DNA from: Anaerolineales bacterium UBA4826
GTDB lineage: Bacteria; Chloroflexota; Anaerolineae; UBA4142
Assembly: GCA_002400365.1 (NCBI GenBank)
Contig: DHFK01000163.1
Location: forward strand, 1 to 6,055
DNA length: 6,055 nt
Reading direction: 5' to 3'
Shown here: in pieces, positions 1 through 6,055 of the stretch
How the letters are laid out: each line of letters begins with the position of its first letter
Numbering within the stretch: position 1 is the first letter of the stretch
The notes under the pieces: model-generated
Seen by the model: only the letters and a program-made list of their open reading frames with translations
Database searches by the model: none
What the model was told of the DNA's origin: nothing
Made by a program: the position numbers and the translations under genes

Positions 1-1320
1 CATTCATGCACGGACTTGTGACCATTGACCCGACGTTGACCTCGCTTGAGGTGGTTGAAAAAAGTTTCCTGGTCGTTGTTCGTGGCGGGCAAGTCGCGCA
101 CGCGAAAACAGGTGAACAGTCCCCACCAGCGATTGCGGACCGTCTGGATCAGATGGTGGCCAAGGCCGCATCCTGGGGATCGTCGGCGGTGTCTTGCGCG
201 AGTCGGACCAAGAACGCTTTGACCTCCCGTTTGACTTGGGACTGACGGAACTGACCGGTATCATCCTGCACTCGCAAGAGCTGAGCCAATTCGATCAACC
301 AGTCCAGTTGACGACGAAAACGACGTCCCACCGCCAAGTAAGCACGGTACACCTCCGCCGCGGCTAACAAGCTAGCCAGCAGAGGATGAGCGTGTTTTTT
401 TGACAGCGCCGCAGGGAAGCCGCTACGACGCGTAGATCATCGAGGACGCGCAGTCCACCCAGTTGAAAGGGTGCGACTCCGCTGACTCGCAAGCAACTGC
501 GGAAACCTTCGGCATAGTCCACCAAAACGGTGCGCGCCGGGTCGGTCTCGTCCAGGGTTTGAATCGCTCGCCGCACCGGGCTCAATTTCGAGCGTAAATC
601 GTGCTTGATTTTGACCATCTGGCTCTGGTCGGCTTCGTACAGCGGCTTGCCCGCATCGCGCAACGTATGAAAGCGACAGGTATGATGGGGACGGCCCGGT
701 CAGAGGTTCTGACACGCACGATGCAGAGCATCTTCGGCATTACTGACAATGCCGCGAATGCGAAAGCCCAAAGCGTTGACCGGTTCCAAGACCGCTGTCC
801 GAATGGTCTCGGCGCGCTGGTTGGAGACTGTGACCGCCTGCAAGGTCAGATCCAATTGCAGTTCCCGCACCATGTAGAGCACAGCGTTCCCTTTTTCGGG
901 CTGCGTTGCGTCAATGCTCAGCAGCAATCCATGTCGAGCGTAGAAGGACCGCTGCGCGTTGATGCGGGCGGGTTGCGCTGCTTTCAGTAAGCAGAGGAAG
1001 TCGATGATCAGGTACATCACTTGCCGACGCGAAATCGGAAACCGCTGACGAGCCAAGACCCGGATTTCATCCAGCGTGCGATGTTCCCCAAAACGCCACC
1101 GTCCGATCTGCACGATGACGTCGAAACCAAACCGGCTCCCCTTCACGCTCAATTGTGCTGGCTCAGACGAGACAAGCATCGCGCGACGGTTGGGACAAGG
1201 GGCGCGACTGCACCGATAGCCCAAACTGATTAAACGAAAACACCCCTCCAAAGTGATCAGCAGTTTATCGATGACCGTGGCGCGGCGCTTAGCGGTGCAC
1301 CACATTGAGGTCAGACCCAT
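1..1320 (-). pseudogene. DDE-type transposase, interrupted by a TGA and two -1 frame changes, C-terminus off the window edge
   Basis: Three consecutive minus-strand segments make one protein. Segment one, from about 1320, has an N-terminal region with a C-x4-C pair (YRCSRAPC), a FGFDVIVQIG stretch and the first putative catalytic Asp in LLLSIDATQPEKG (Asp codon 910-912). It ends at an in-frame TGA (700-702) after QNL. The same frame continues with PGRPHHTCRFHTLRDAGKP, where relatives as I recall them have Trp, so the TGA looks like a TGG mutation. A -1 shift at 394-402 leads to AHPLLASLLAAAEVYRAYL. A second -1 shift near 150-165 leads to RNRWWGLFTCFRVRDLP and NNDQETFFNHLKRG, which holds the probable catalytic Glu (codon 66-68). 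The expected second Asp appears as Asn in IVSNAED (codon 739-741). The start is uncertain: ATG at 1320 or 1305, neither with a clear Shine-Dalgarno sequence. The gene is probably inactive; family assignment is from motif memory. Confidence 0.8.
352..402 (-). promoter_or_regulatory. Candidate programmed -1 frameshift signal: A_AAA_AAC, 8-nt spacer, 13-bp stem-loop
   Basis: On the minus strand the upstream transposase frame reads TGT CAA AAA AAC ACG, so the heptamer A_AAA_AAC (400-394) sits in the phase required for tandem -1 slippage. After the 8-nt spacer ACGCTCAT (393-386) a hairpin can form. The arm 385-373 pairs with 366-352: five perfect pairs next to a 6-nt loop (372-367), then a 2-nt bulge (361-360), then eight pairs of which two are G-U. 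Slippage would join ...CQKN to HAHPLLASLL, which is exactly the frame that continues the transposase; without it, translation stops at TAG 366-364. Slippery A-runs with downstream hairpins are well known in insertion sequences. Loss of one A from an original run of eight would give the same picture, and the other lesions in this gene favour decay. Confidence 0.4.
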
Positions 1321-1359
1321 AGCTCTGGACGAAAGTAGCGCACAGGCACTTGAGAGTCG

Positions 1360-1376
1360 TCTTTGGCTACCAAAGA
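1360..1376. repeat. Perfect 7-bp inverted repeat with 3-nt centre near the IS end
   Basis: The sequence TCTTTGG-CTA-CCAAAGA lies between the truncated radical SAM frame and the probable transposase start. It may be part of the insertion-sequence end, for example a transposase-binding site, or a chance palindrome. The stem is too short and AT-poor in its flank to call a terminator. Confidence 0.3.
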
Positions 1377-1576
1377 AACCGGCCCCTAACAGCGTGGTCA
1401 CCCAAACCGACATCACACATCTTGCATTTCAAGCTACAAGAATTGTTGATGCACAAGACGAGCCACTCAGGCGGCTGCATGCAGCGACCATCGCTCCGCG
1501 TGTAATCATCTCCCAACGCGTATTGCTCCACGCGTCTCCACAAGCGCTCTAAGCGATCCCTGTGTAATATCCTCAT
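1367..1576 (-). pseudogene. Radical SAM protein D, truncated by the insertion sequence just after its [4Fe-4S] motif
   Basis: ATG at 1576 overlaps the stop of the preceding gene (TGATG, 1578-1574), so this is the next gene of the operon. The N-terminus is short: about 46 residues precede CSLKCKMC, which supplies Cys47, Cys51 and Cys54 of the canonical CxxxCxxC cluster that binds SAM. The lead-in WLVLCINNSC and the following DVGLGDH are typical of the first beta strand and loop of a radical SAM barrel. After about residue 58-62 similarity ends, and a non-homologous tail (about AVRGRFLW) runs to a TAG at 1369-1367; this is where the insertion sequence begins. There is no room for an N-terminal cobalamin domain, unlike genes A-C. 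The rest of the barrel, if retained, would lie left of the window. The fragment cannot be catalytic because almost the whole barrel is missing. Confidence 0.8.
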
Positions 1577-3054
1577 CAGAACCCACTCGTCTCGGGACGT
1601 TGATAGTGCATCAATTTTTGCAGAGCGTGCAGCTCGAGCGGAAAATCATACACCCGCAAATAGTATCGCCATGCACTCATCATGCGCAGCAGTGCCCGCC
1701 CAGCGCCGGTCAAACGCGGATCAGTCGAGGTCGGAAAATACGCGTTCAACACGCGCTCAAAGTTCCGCACGCGCTTGCGTAACGCGGGATTCATCCACGG
1801 CATGATATCGCTGTAGCGCTGCGCGAACCTCAACCACGCGTCATTCACCCATTCGTCTAACGTTTTCGGGAAATGGAATCCTTGCGCCTGTGCCGCATCG
1901 TACAGATCGCCCGAGAGCGGCACGGGCGTATAGTGGTACATGATAATTTCACTACGCGGATTCACCTTTTTGACGCGGCGAATAAATTCAATCGTGTTGT
2001 GAATGTCGGCTTCTGGATCCGGGGGATTGCCGAGGATAAAAGAGAATTCGGGCACGATGTCATATGCTTGCATCTTATCCGCGATGGCTAAAGTTTTGTC
2101 CGGAGACATCGCCCCGCCCTTGTCCATGCGCTTCAATGTTTCAAGTGAGCCCGATTCCGCGCCCATGAACACGATCTTGAGACCGCCGTCACGCATGCGC
2201 TTCCAGGTCTGGTCGGAATATTTTAGCAAGGTGTCAATGCGCGCTTCGCCCCACCAGCCGATTTCGAGCGGTAGCACGCGTTCGGCGAATTCAGCCACGC
2301 GCGCCTCGTCTGTGAAGAAATTATTGTCATAAAATTCGATCGCATTGACGCGCCAACGCTGAGCATACATCCGCGCCACTTGCGCGACGCGCGCCGCCGA
2401 TTGCGGCAGCCAGCGACCGCTGACCATGCTCACGACCGCGCAAAAGTTGCAAAAGAAAGGACAGCCGTAACTCGAATGATACGCCAGTGTGCGCGAGCCG
2501 AGAAAAGTGGGACGAATGTATTGCTGCACGTCGACGCGATGAAATGGAAATGGTGGCAAATGCTCGGGATGCGGAATCGGCGCGAGCGGATTTTGCATGA
2601 TCGTTCCGTTTTGATCGCGATAGGCGAGTCCTGCGCTCCCGCGATAATCTGTTTGCTTCTCCTGCGCGTTGAGCAAATCGAGAAACACCATCTCGCCATG
2701 CCCGCGCACCACGAAATCCACGTAAGGTTCTCTTAGTATCGTCTCAGCATGCTGCGTGGGGAAATAGCCGCCCCAGACGATGGTGAGGTTCGGAAATTCC
2801 AATTTAAGGCAGCGGCTCTGCGGGACGGCGTGCGCAAGCTGCGGACCCGGCATCGTCGTGACCGCCAGAACATTCGCGCCGTCATGAATTTGCGCGCGAA
2901 TCGCGGCAAGAGGATCGCGCTCGCAATTGCCGTCCACGATTGCATATTCGTACTTGCCTTCGAGCACCGCACCCAGCGCGAGCAATGACATCGGCAGGTG
3001 CCTCTTACCTGACGCGTTACTTCGGGGGTTGTACAAAATGATCTTGGGTTTCAT
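1576..3054 (-). CDS. Cobalamin-binding-domain radical SAM enzyme C (492 aa)
   Basis: This is a predicted cytosolic radical SAM enzyme of the B12-dependent class, whose members typically methylate or rearrange unactivated carbon or phosphorus centres. Residues 1-130 look like a Rossmann-type B12-binding domain: KIILYNPR start, LPMSLLALGAVLE, IVDGN, VVWGGYFPT at ~93-100 and DFVVRGHGE at ~113-121. No DxHxxG cobalamin-ligand motif is visible, as in many members of this class. The radical SAM barrel begins at about 190 with YGCPFFCNFC (Cys198, Cys202, Cys205), followed by FYDNNFF (~241-247), GAESGS (~298-303) and a GNPPDPEADI segment (~342-351). The C-terminal ~110 residues include GFHFPKTLDEW and a WRYYLRVYDFPLE tail shared in outline with gene A. 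The start at 3054 fits the domain and lies 38 bp inside the methyltransferase gene; no strong ribosome site is seen, so coupled translation is likely. The gene is intact. The substrate is unknown. Confidence 0.9.
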   Translation of the reverse strand: MKPKIILYNPRSNASGKRHLPMSLLALGAVLEGKYEYAIVDGNCERDPLAAIRAQIHDGANVLAVTTMPGPQLAHAVPQSRCLKLEFPNLTIVWGGYFPTQHAETILREPYVDFVVRGHGEMVFLDLLNAQEKQTDYRGSAGLAYRDQNGTIMQNPLAPIPHPEHLPPFPFHRVDVQQYIRPTFLGSRTLAYHSSYGCPFFCNFCAVVSMVSGRWLPQSAARVAQVARMYAQRWRVNAIEFYDNNFFTDEARVAEFAERVLPLEIGWWGEARIDTLLKYSDQTWKRMRDGGLKIVFMGAESGSLETLKRMDKGGAMSPDKTLAIADKMQAYDIVPEFSFILGNPPDPEADIHNTIEFIRRVKKVNPRSEIIMYHYTPVPLSGDLYDAAQAQGFHFPKTLDEWVNDAWLRFAQRYSDIMPWMNPALRKRVRNFERVLNAYFPTSTDPRLTGAGRALLRMMSAWRYYLRVYDFPLELHALQKLMHYQRPETSGF

Positions 3055-3736
3055 GACCGCTACGGATTTCGTACACCGTCAACGTCTCGTTGATAAACAC
3101 GCGCTCCTGGCGCAGAACGCAAACCTGCAAATGCGTGGCGGAATGCAGCAATTCGGTGACTTCCGCATCGTCCGACAAAACGACCAGCGCGCACCCATTG
3201 CGCTCCAAATGCAAAGGCACCTCGCGCAGAAACCGATCAAACACGTCGGTGCTGCGCCAGGCAGAATCGCCCAGACTCATCGGATGTCCGCGATAGAATG
3301 GCGGGTTGAAAAGAATCAAATCGAATTGTTCGTCGCGCGTCGGTTCGAAGAGATCTCCGACGCGCGTTTCAATTTTGTCTTCGCAATGATGGAGCAGCGC
3401 GTTCATCTGCGCGCAGCGGACCGCATCGGGATTTATATCGGTGGCGACGACACGCGCAGCCGAACGCGCCGCAAAAACAGCGCCAACTCCGGAGCCAGTG
3501 CCGAGGTCGAGCACGGTGGCGTTCGCTGGCATCGCGCGCGCATACAACGTCTCGGCTAGCAATTCGCCGCTGCGCAGCAGTTTGGGATTGAAAACATTCG
3601 GCAGCACGAGAATCGGCTGACCATGCACCTCTTCGATGACCAGGTGACCCACGCGGTGACGTTGCGTAAGCCGGAAGCGCCACCACAGCAATCGGCGCGC
3701 CAGTTCCCGAGAAAACTTTCGTTTCGGCGAACGCAT
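3017..3736 (-). CDS. Class I SAM-dependent methyltransferase, HemK/PrmC-like (239 aa)
   Basis: This is a small soluble methyltransferase with a Rossmann fold. Motif I is DLGTGSGVGA at residues 77-86, and the acidic end of strand 2 is ATDINPDA (Asp100). Motif IV is NPPF at 144-147, the (N/D)PP(F/Y/W) type found in enzymes that methylate planar nitrogen, such as PrmC, RsmC and RlmG. A lead-in VLPNVFNPKLLRSGELLAE at ~44-62 resembles the substrate-side region of HemK-related proteins. It lacks the N-terminal helical domain of true PrmC, so release-factor methylation is not implied. The context, between two B12 radical SAM genes, suggests action on the same pathway product, possibly a heteroatom methylation; this is inference. 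ATG at 3736 follows a good Shine-Dalgarno sequence and comes 6 bp after gene B ends; the 3' end overlaps gene C by 38 bp. Confidence 0.88.
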   Translation of the reverse strand: MRSPKRKFSRELARRLLWWRFRLTQRHRVGHLVIEEVHGQPILVLPNVFNPKLLRSGELLAETLYARAMPANATVLDLGTGSGVGAVFAARSAARVVATDINPDAVRCAQMNALLHHCEDKIETRVGDLFEPTRDEQFDLILFNPPFYRGHPMSLGDSAWRSTDVFDRFLREVPLHLERNGCALVVLSDDAEVTELLHSATHLQVCVLRQERVFINETLTVYEIRSGHETQDHFVQPPK

Positions 3737-3742
3737 CCCAGC

Positions 3743-5137
3743 CTAAATCTCCTTCTCTTTCGCCCTCAGCGCCATCCCCACGCGACCTATTGCAATGCTC
3801 GCGGCGGATTTCAGAAGACGCACCCAATCCTTTCGTCCGTGTCGCGACTGTTGATGCCAATTGAATTCGCCAGACATCCAACGCTGCGCGTATTCGTAAA
3901 AACGCCGCGAGGGTCGCCCGCGCACGGTGAGATCACGATCCGTATGGTGATCCCAATCTGCCCGCGCGCTAATGCGATCCTTGACTTGCTCATGATACGG
4001 CGTTCCCTTGATCGGGTAGGCAACCGTGGTAAGAAATGTATTGGGCGCGGCCATCTTTAAATGCTCCATGGTCGCCTGAATATCTTGCACTTCTTCGCCC
4101 TCAAATCCGAGCATGATGAACATTCCGACTTCAATACCGCGTTTCTGAAGTGCGCGCGTTGCCCAGCGCACCTGTTCCACCGTCACGTCGCGGCGCATCG
4201 CGTCGAGAATCCGCGGCGAGCCGGATTCGGAACCGATCCACAGACGATAGCAGCCCATCTCGGCGAGCGTATCAATCACCTGATCGTTTAAGCGCTCGGG
4301 GCGCGAGATACATTCGAAAGGCATTTTGATGCCGCGTCGTTTGAGTTCGCCCGCATACTTGAACAGCCAACCGGGATGGATAGTAAAGACGTCATCGGCA
4401 TACCAGACCTGATCGGGCTGATACATTTCGATCAATTGCTGTAATTCATCCGCAATGCGTTCGGGCGAATGACGGCGATGAGTTTCGCCATAGACCGCAT
4501 GACTGCACCAGGCGCAGTGAAAAGGACAGCCGCGCGCGCAAATCAGTGAGAGCGAGCCGCGACCGTGATACGCACGCCACGTGTCCACATACTTTTTGAG
4601 ATTAATCGCCGCGCGGTCAGGCATCGGCAGCGCGTCAAGGTTCTTGATGTACGGACGCGGTGCATTCTTCACCATCTTGCCGTTTTCATCGCGAAAGTGA
4701 ATACCCGTGATGTGGCCGAGCCGGTGCGGTCCCGATTTTCGCAGAGCAGGAATCAATTCTTCAAGCGTGATTTCGCCTTCTCCAACGACGATGACATCGG
4801 CACCGCGCGCCAAGTATTCCGCTGCATAGTATGTCGGCTCTGGCCCACCTAGGACGACGTGCGCGCCGGCGCGGCGACACGCCGCAATCATCTCGAGCAC
4901 ATTGAATTTCGTCATGAGGTTGGTGTAGATCCCGACGATCGGAGGACGCATGCGCTGGAGATAGTCGCAGACTTGCGCTTTAGACGAAAATGTGGTGTCA
5001 AGAATTTGGACGTCATAACCGCGCGATTTCAGATACGCCGAAATCGAGAGGATACCCAAAGGCGGGTACGGCTTCATGATCTTTGTTTCATGCTCGTCTT
5101 CGGTGAGAAAATAGCCGTGGGTTAGGAGTATGTCCAT
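3743..5137 (-). CDS. Cobalamin-binding-domain radical SAM enzyme B (464 aa)
   Basis: This is a BchE-like B12-dependent radical SAM protein, predicted cytosolic. The N-terminal B12-binding-like domain (1-~150) starts MDILLTHGYF and contains IMKPYPPLGILSISAYLK (20-37), VVLGGPEPT (94-102) and ADVIVVGEGE (113-122). A linker with PYIKNLDALPMPDR follows. The radical SAM barrel has CARGCPFHCAWC at 200-211; Cys204, Cys208 and Cys211 form CxxxCxxC and Cys200 is extra. It continues with YADDVF (246-251), ISRPERL, IGSESGSPRILDAM (301-314) and IMLGFEGE (341-348). The ~95-residue C-terminal region differs from that of A and C. ATG 5137 begins exactly at the domain start; no clear Shine-Dalgarno sequence is seen in the 41-bp gap after gene A. 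No frameshift or internal stop is present. The reaction is probably a methylation, oxidative cyclisation or rearrangement; the substrate is unknown. Confidence 0.9.
   Translation of the reverse strand: MDILLTHGYFLTEDEHETKIMKPYPPLGILSISAYLKSRGYDVQILDTTFSSKAQVCDYLQRMRPPIVGIYTNLMTKFNVLEMIAACRRAGAHVVLGGPEPTYYAAEYLARGADVIVVGEGEITLEELIPALRKSGPHRLGHITGIHFRDENGKMVKNAPRPYIKNLDALPMPDRAAINLKKYVDTWRAYHGRGSLSLICARGCPFHCAWCSHAVYGETHRRHSPERIADELQQLIEMYQPDQVWYADDVFTIHPGWLFKYAGELKRRGIKMPFECISRPERLNDQVIDTLAEMGCYRLWIGSESGSPRILDAMRRDVTVEQVRWATRALQKRGIEVGMFIMLGFEGEEVQDIQATMEHLKMAAPNTFLTTVAYPIKGTPYHEQVKDRISARADWDHHTDRDLTVRGRPSRRFYEYAQRWMSGEFNWHQQSRHGRKDWVRLLKSAASIAIGRVGMALRAKEKEI
3749..3756 (-). promoter_or_regulatory. 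Ribosome binding site for the methyltransferase gene
   Basis: The minus-strand sequence AGAAGGAG lies 12 nt before ATG 3736, inside the last codons of gene B. It is the only strong Shine-Dalgarno match at an internal gene junction here, and it supports the 3736 start. The spacing is on the long side. Confidence 0.65.
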
Positions 5138-5178
5138 ACGCAGCCGTCAATAACCAGTTTTTAGGAATCAGAATGCCG
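5138..5178. other. Short spacer between genes A and B
   Basis: These 41 bp hold no convincing promoter, hairpin or ribosome site. Genes A and B may therefore share a transcript, though less tightly coupled than the genes that follow. Confidence 0.5.
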
Positions 5179-6055
5179 TCACGATAAACGCACAGGTTGT
5201 CGAATCCATTCGATCACTTTTTTCTCAACCGGAAAGGCGTAGAGATCGCGCTCGCAGCGCCAACGCGCCAAGGCCTGAAGTGGCGCGCGCAGCAGGCCCG
5301 GATGACTCCAGCCAATTCGCTGATAGAATTTAAAGCCCTCGATCAATTGATATGTCTCGCGCGGAATCCATGGGCTTGACGAAGCGACATAGTCGAACTC
5401 TGCCCATCCTTCCAGTGTGCGCGGGAATTCATAACCTTGCGCTAAAAGCAGGTCTGCAATCTCGTTGCCGGGATAGGGCTTGAAATAAAAAATCGAGACA
5501 TCGAAATCAGGGCTCATGGCGCGCAACGCCTTTGCCACGCGCAGAGTTTCGGCAATGCTTTCTTCTGGCTCGTTGGGGAACCCAATGATGAAATTGAAAA
5601 TGACGTGAATGCCCACCCGCAAGCATTTTTCGGCACTGTCAAATACTTGCTCGATCGTGATATCCTTTTTCATCCAGTGGAGCAGAGTCCGCGAGCCGGA
5701 TTCGACGCCAATCAGCACACGCTATAGTCCAGCGCGTTTGCAATCAGCCAGGAGTTGGTCGCTCAAGCGGAATCCCTGATCTGCGCGCATAGTTGCCCTC
5801 CACGTGAATTCAAGCCCGCGTTTCAGGATTTCATCAGCGATGGCTGCCACACGATCACGATGGGTGAAAAAGGTCTCGTCTTGGAAGCCGATGTCATGGA
5901 AGTGATGGCGCTTCCAATGGCGCTCCAATTCTTCGCCGATGCGCTCGGGGTGCAGCCCATACCAGCCGCGCTGGTAGACATGCGGGTCCGCGCAGAACGT
6001 GCAGCGAAAGCGGCATCCCTGTGAAGAACTGTAATCGAGTTGTCGCTGTTTCTTC
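5179..6055 (-). pseudogene. Radical SAM enzyme A, 5' end off the window, interrupted by an in-frame amber codon
   Basis: One reading frame enters at the right edge and runs to TGA at 5181-5179 (about 290 residues in view), broken only by TAG at 5724-5722. The first residues in view are KKQRQLDYSSSQGCRFRCTFC: Cys codons at 6013-6015, 6001-6003 and 5992-5994 form CxxxCxxC. Downstream are GFQDETFF and FTWRATMRAD, then KRAGL-stop-RVLIGVESGS, then IIGFPNEPEESI, YPGNEI and a C-terminal tail with WRCERDLYAFPVE. The flanking motifs are continuous across the TAG, so a single substitution is the simplest explanation; Lys (AAG) or Glu (GAG) is a likely original codon. The N-terminal cobalamin domain, expected by analogy with C, would lie beyond 6055. 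A GTG at 5718 could restart translation of the C-terminal half, but no ribosome site supports it. It could instead be a sequencing error in an otherwise intact gene. Confidence 0.82.

Larger units (their letters stand above)
1..1400 (-). mobile_element. Insertion sequence, right end inside a radical SAM gene, left end beyond the window
   Basis: The whole stretch is explained by one degraded transposase gene plus about 80 bp of 5' flank. The flank joins directly onto the truncated radical SAM reading frame that begins at 1576. The exact boundary is not visible. It must lie between about 1360 and 1408, because the radical SAM motif is still intact down to codon 57 (1408-1406) and the transposase-like frame is recognisable only below about 1300. 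The other terminus and any target-site duplication are outside the window, so terminal inverted repeats could not be tested. The element has the same orientation as the host operon. The family is not assigned; the protein recalls DDE transposases seen repeatedly in Chloroflexota genomes (memory, not a search). Confidence 0.75.

Noticed and set aside
149..165. Second transposase frame change as a programmed frameshift
   Set aside because: No slippery heptamer lies in the overlap between the frames; an ordinary indel is the simpler reading.
700..702. TGA in the transposase as selenocysteine or as Trp in an alternative code
   Set aside because: Trp is encoded by TGG elsewhere and all genes end normally under the standard code, including at TGA. 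The aligned residue is expected to be Trp, not Cys, and no convincing SECIS-like hairpin follows directly.
437..715. Minus-strand open frame of 92 codons in another frame of the transposase
   Set aside because: The frame at 364-663 carries the transposase continuation (for example RFHTLRDAGKP); this one is a shadow.
601..990. Plus-strand open frame of 129 codons opposite the transposase
   Set aside because: The minus strand gives a coherent transposase here; the plus frame has no family features.
2927..3559. Long plus-strand open frame (210 codons) opposite the methyltransferase
   Set aside because: It is antisense to a well-supported gene with clear methyltransferase motifs, shows no recognisable domain itself, and long antisense frames are common at this base composition.
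5138..5178. Possible promoter or terminator between genes A and B
   Set aside because: No -35/-10 pair of quality and no GC-rich hairpin followed by a T-run on the coding strand.
5722..5724. TAG as pyrrolysine
   Set aside because: Pyrrolysine is known from methylamine methyltransferases, not this family, and nothing in the window suggests the pyl genes.

Overview
The window carries a minus-strand gene cluster (transcribed from position 6055 towards 1) built around radical S-adenosylmethionine (SAM) enzymes. An insertion sequence has broken its distal end. Base composition looks mid-50s % GC by eye. The degraded transposase resembles, from memory, elements common in Chloroflexota such as Anaerolineae and Herpetosiphon. 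A free-living bacterium of that kind is a reasonable but tentative guess; no marker gene here fixes the taxonomy.

Layout in transcription order. (A) 6055-5179: C-terminal two thirds of a probable cobalamin-dependent radical SAM enzyme, entering from the right edge and interrupted by an in-frame TAG at 5722-5724. (B) 5137-3743: intact B12-binding-domain radical SAM protein, 464 aa. (M) 3736-3017: class I SAM methyltransferase of the HemK/PrmC-like type with an NPPF motif, 239 aa. (C) 3054-1576: second intact B12-binding-domain radical SAM protein, 492 aa. (D) 1576 to about 1400: first ~58 codons of a different, short-N-terminus radical SAM protein, cut off just after its CxxxCxxC motif. From about 1400 to position 1, running off the left edge, lies an insertion sequence. 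Its transposase has an in-frame TGA and two -1 frame changes. M, C and D overlap or abut (38-bp overlap between M and C, TGATG between C and D), and M starts 6 bp after B, so B-M-C-D looks like one translationally coupled operon. A lies 41 bp upstream of B.

Together the genes look like a pathway that modifies a non-peptide metabolite or lipid by several radical SAM steps plus one conventional methylation. The substrate cannot be read from the sequence. The cluster appears to be decaying or recently inactivated: A has a nonsense codon and D is split by the insertion. The most unexpected local signal is inside the transposase. The first frame change sits exactly on an A_AAA_AAC heptamer in the correct phase, followed after 8 nt by a 13-bp stem-loop, which is the architecture of a programmed -1 ribosomal frameshift site. 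Simple homopolymer loss remains an alternative. No RNA genes, CRISPR arrays, convincing promoters or terminators were seen; the operon promoter is presumably beyond the right edge.
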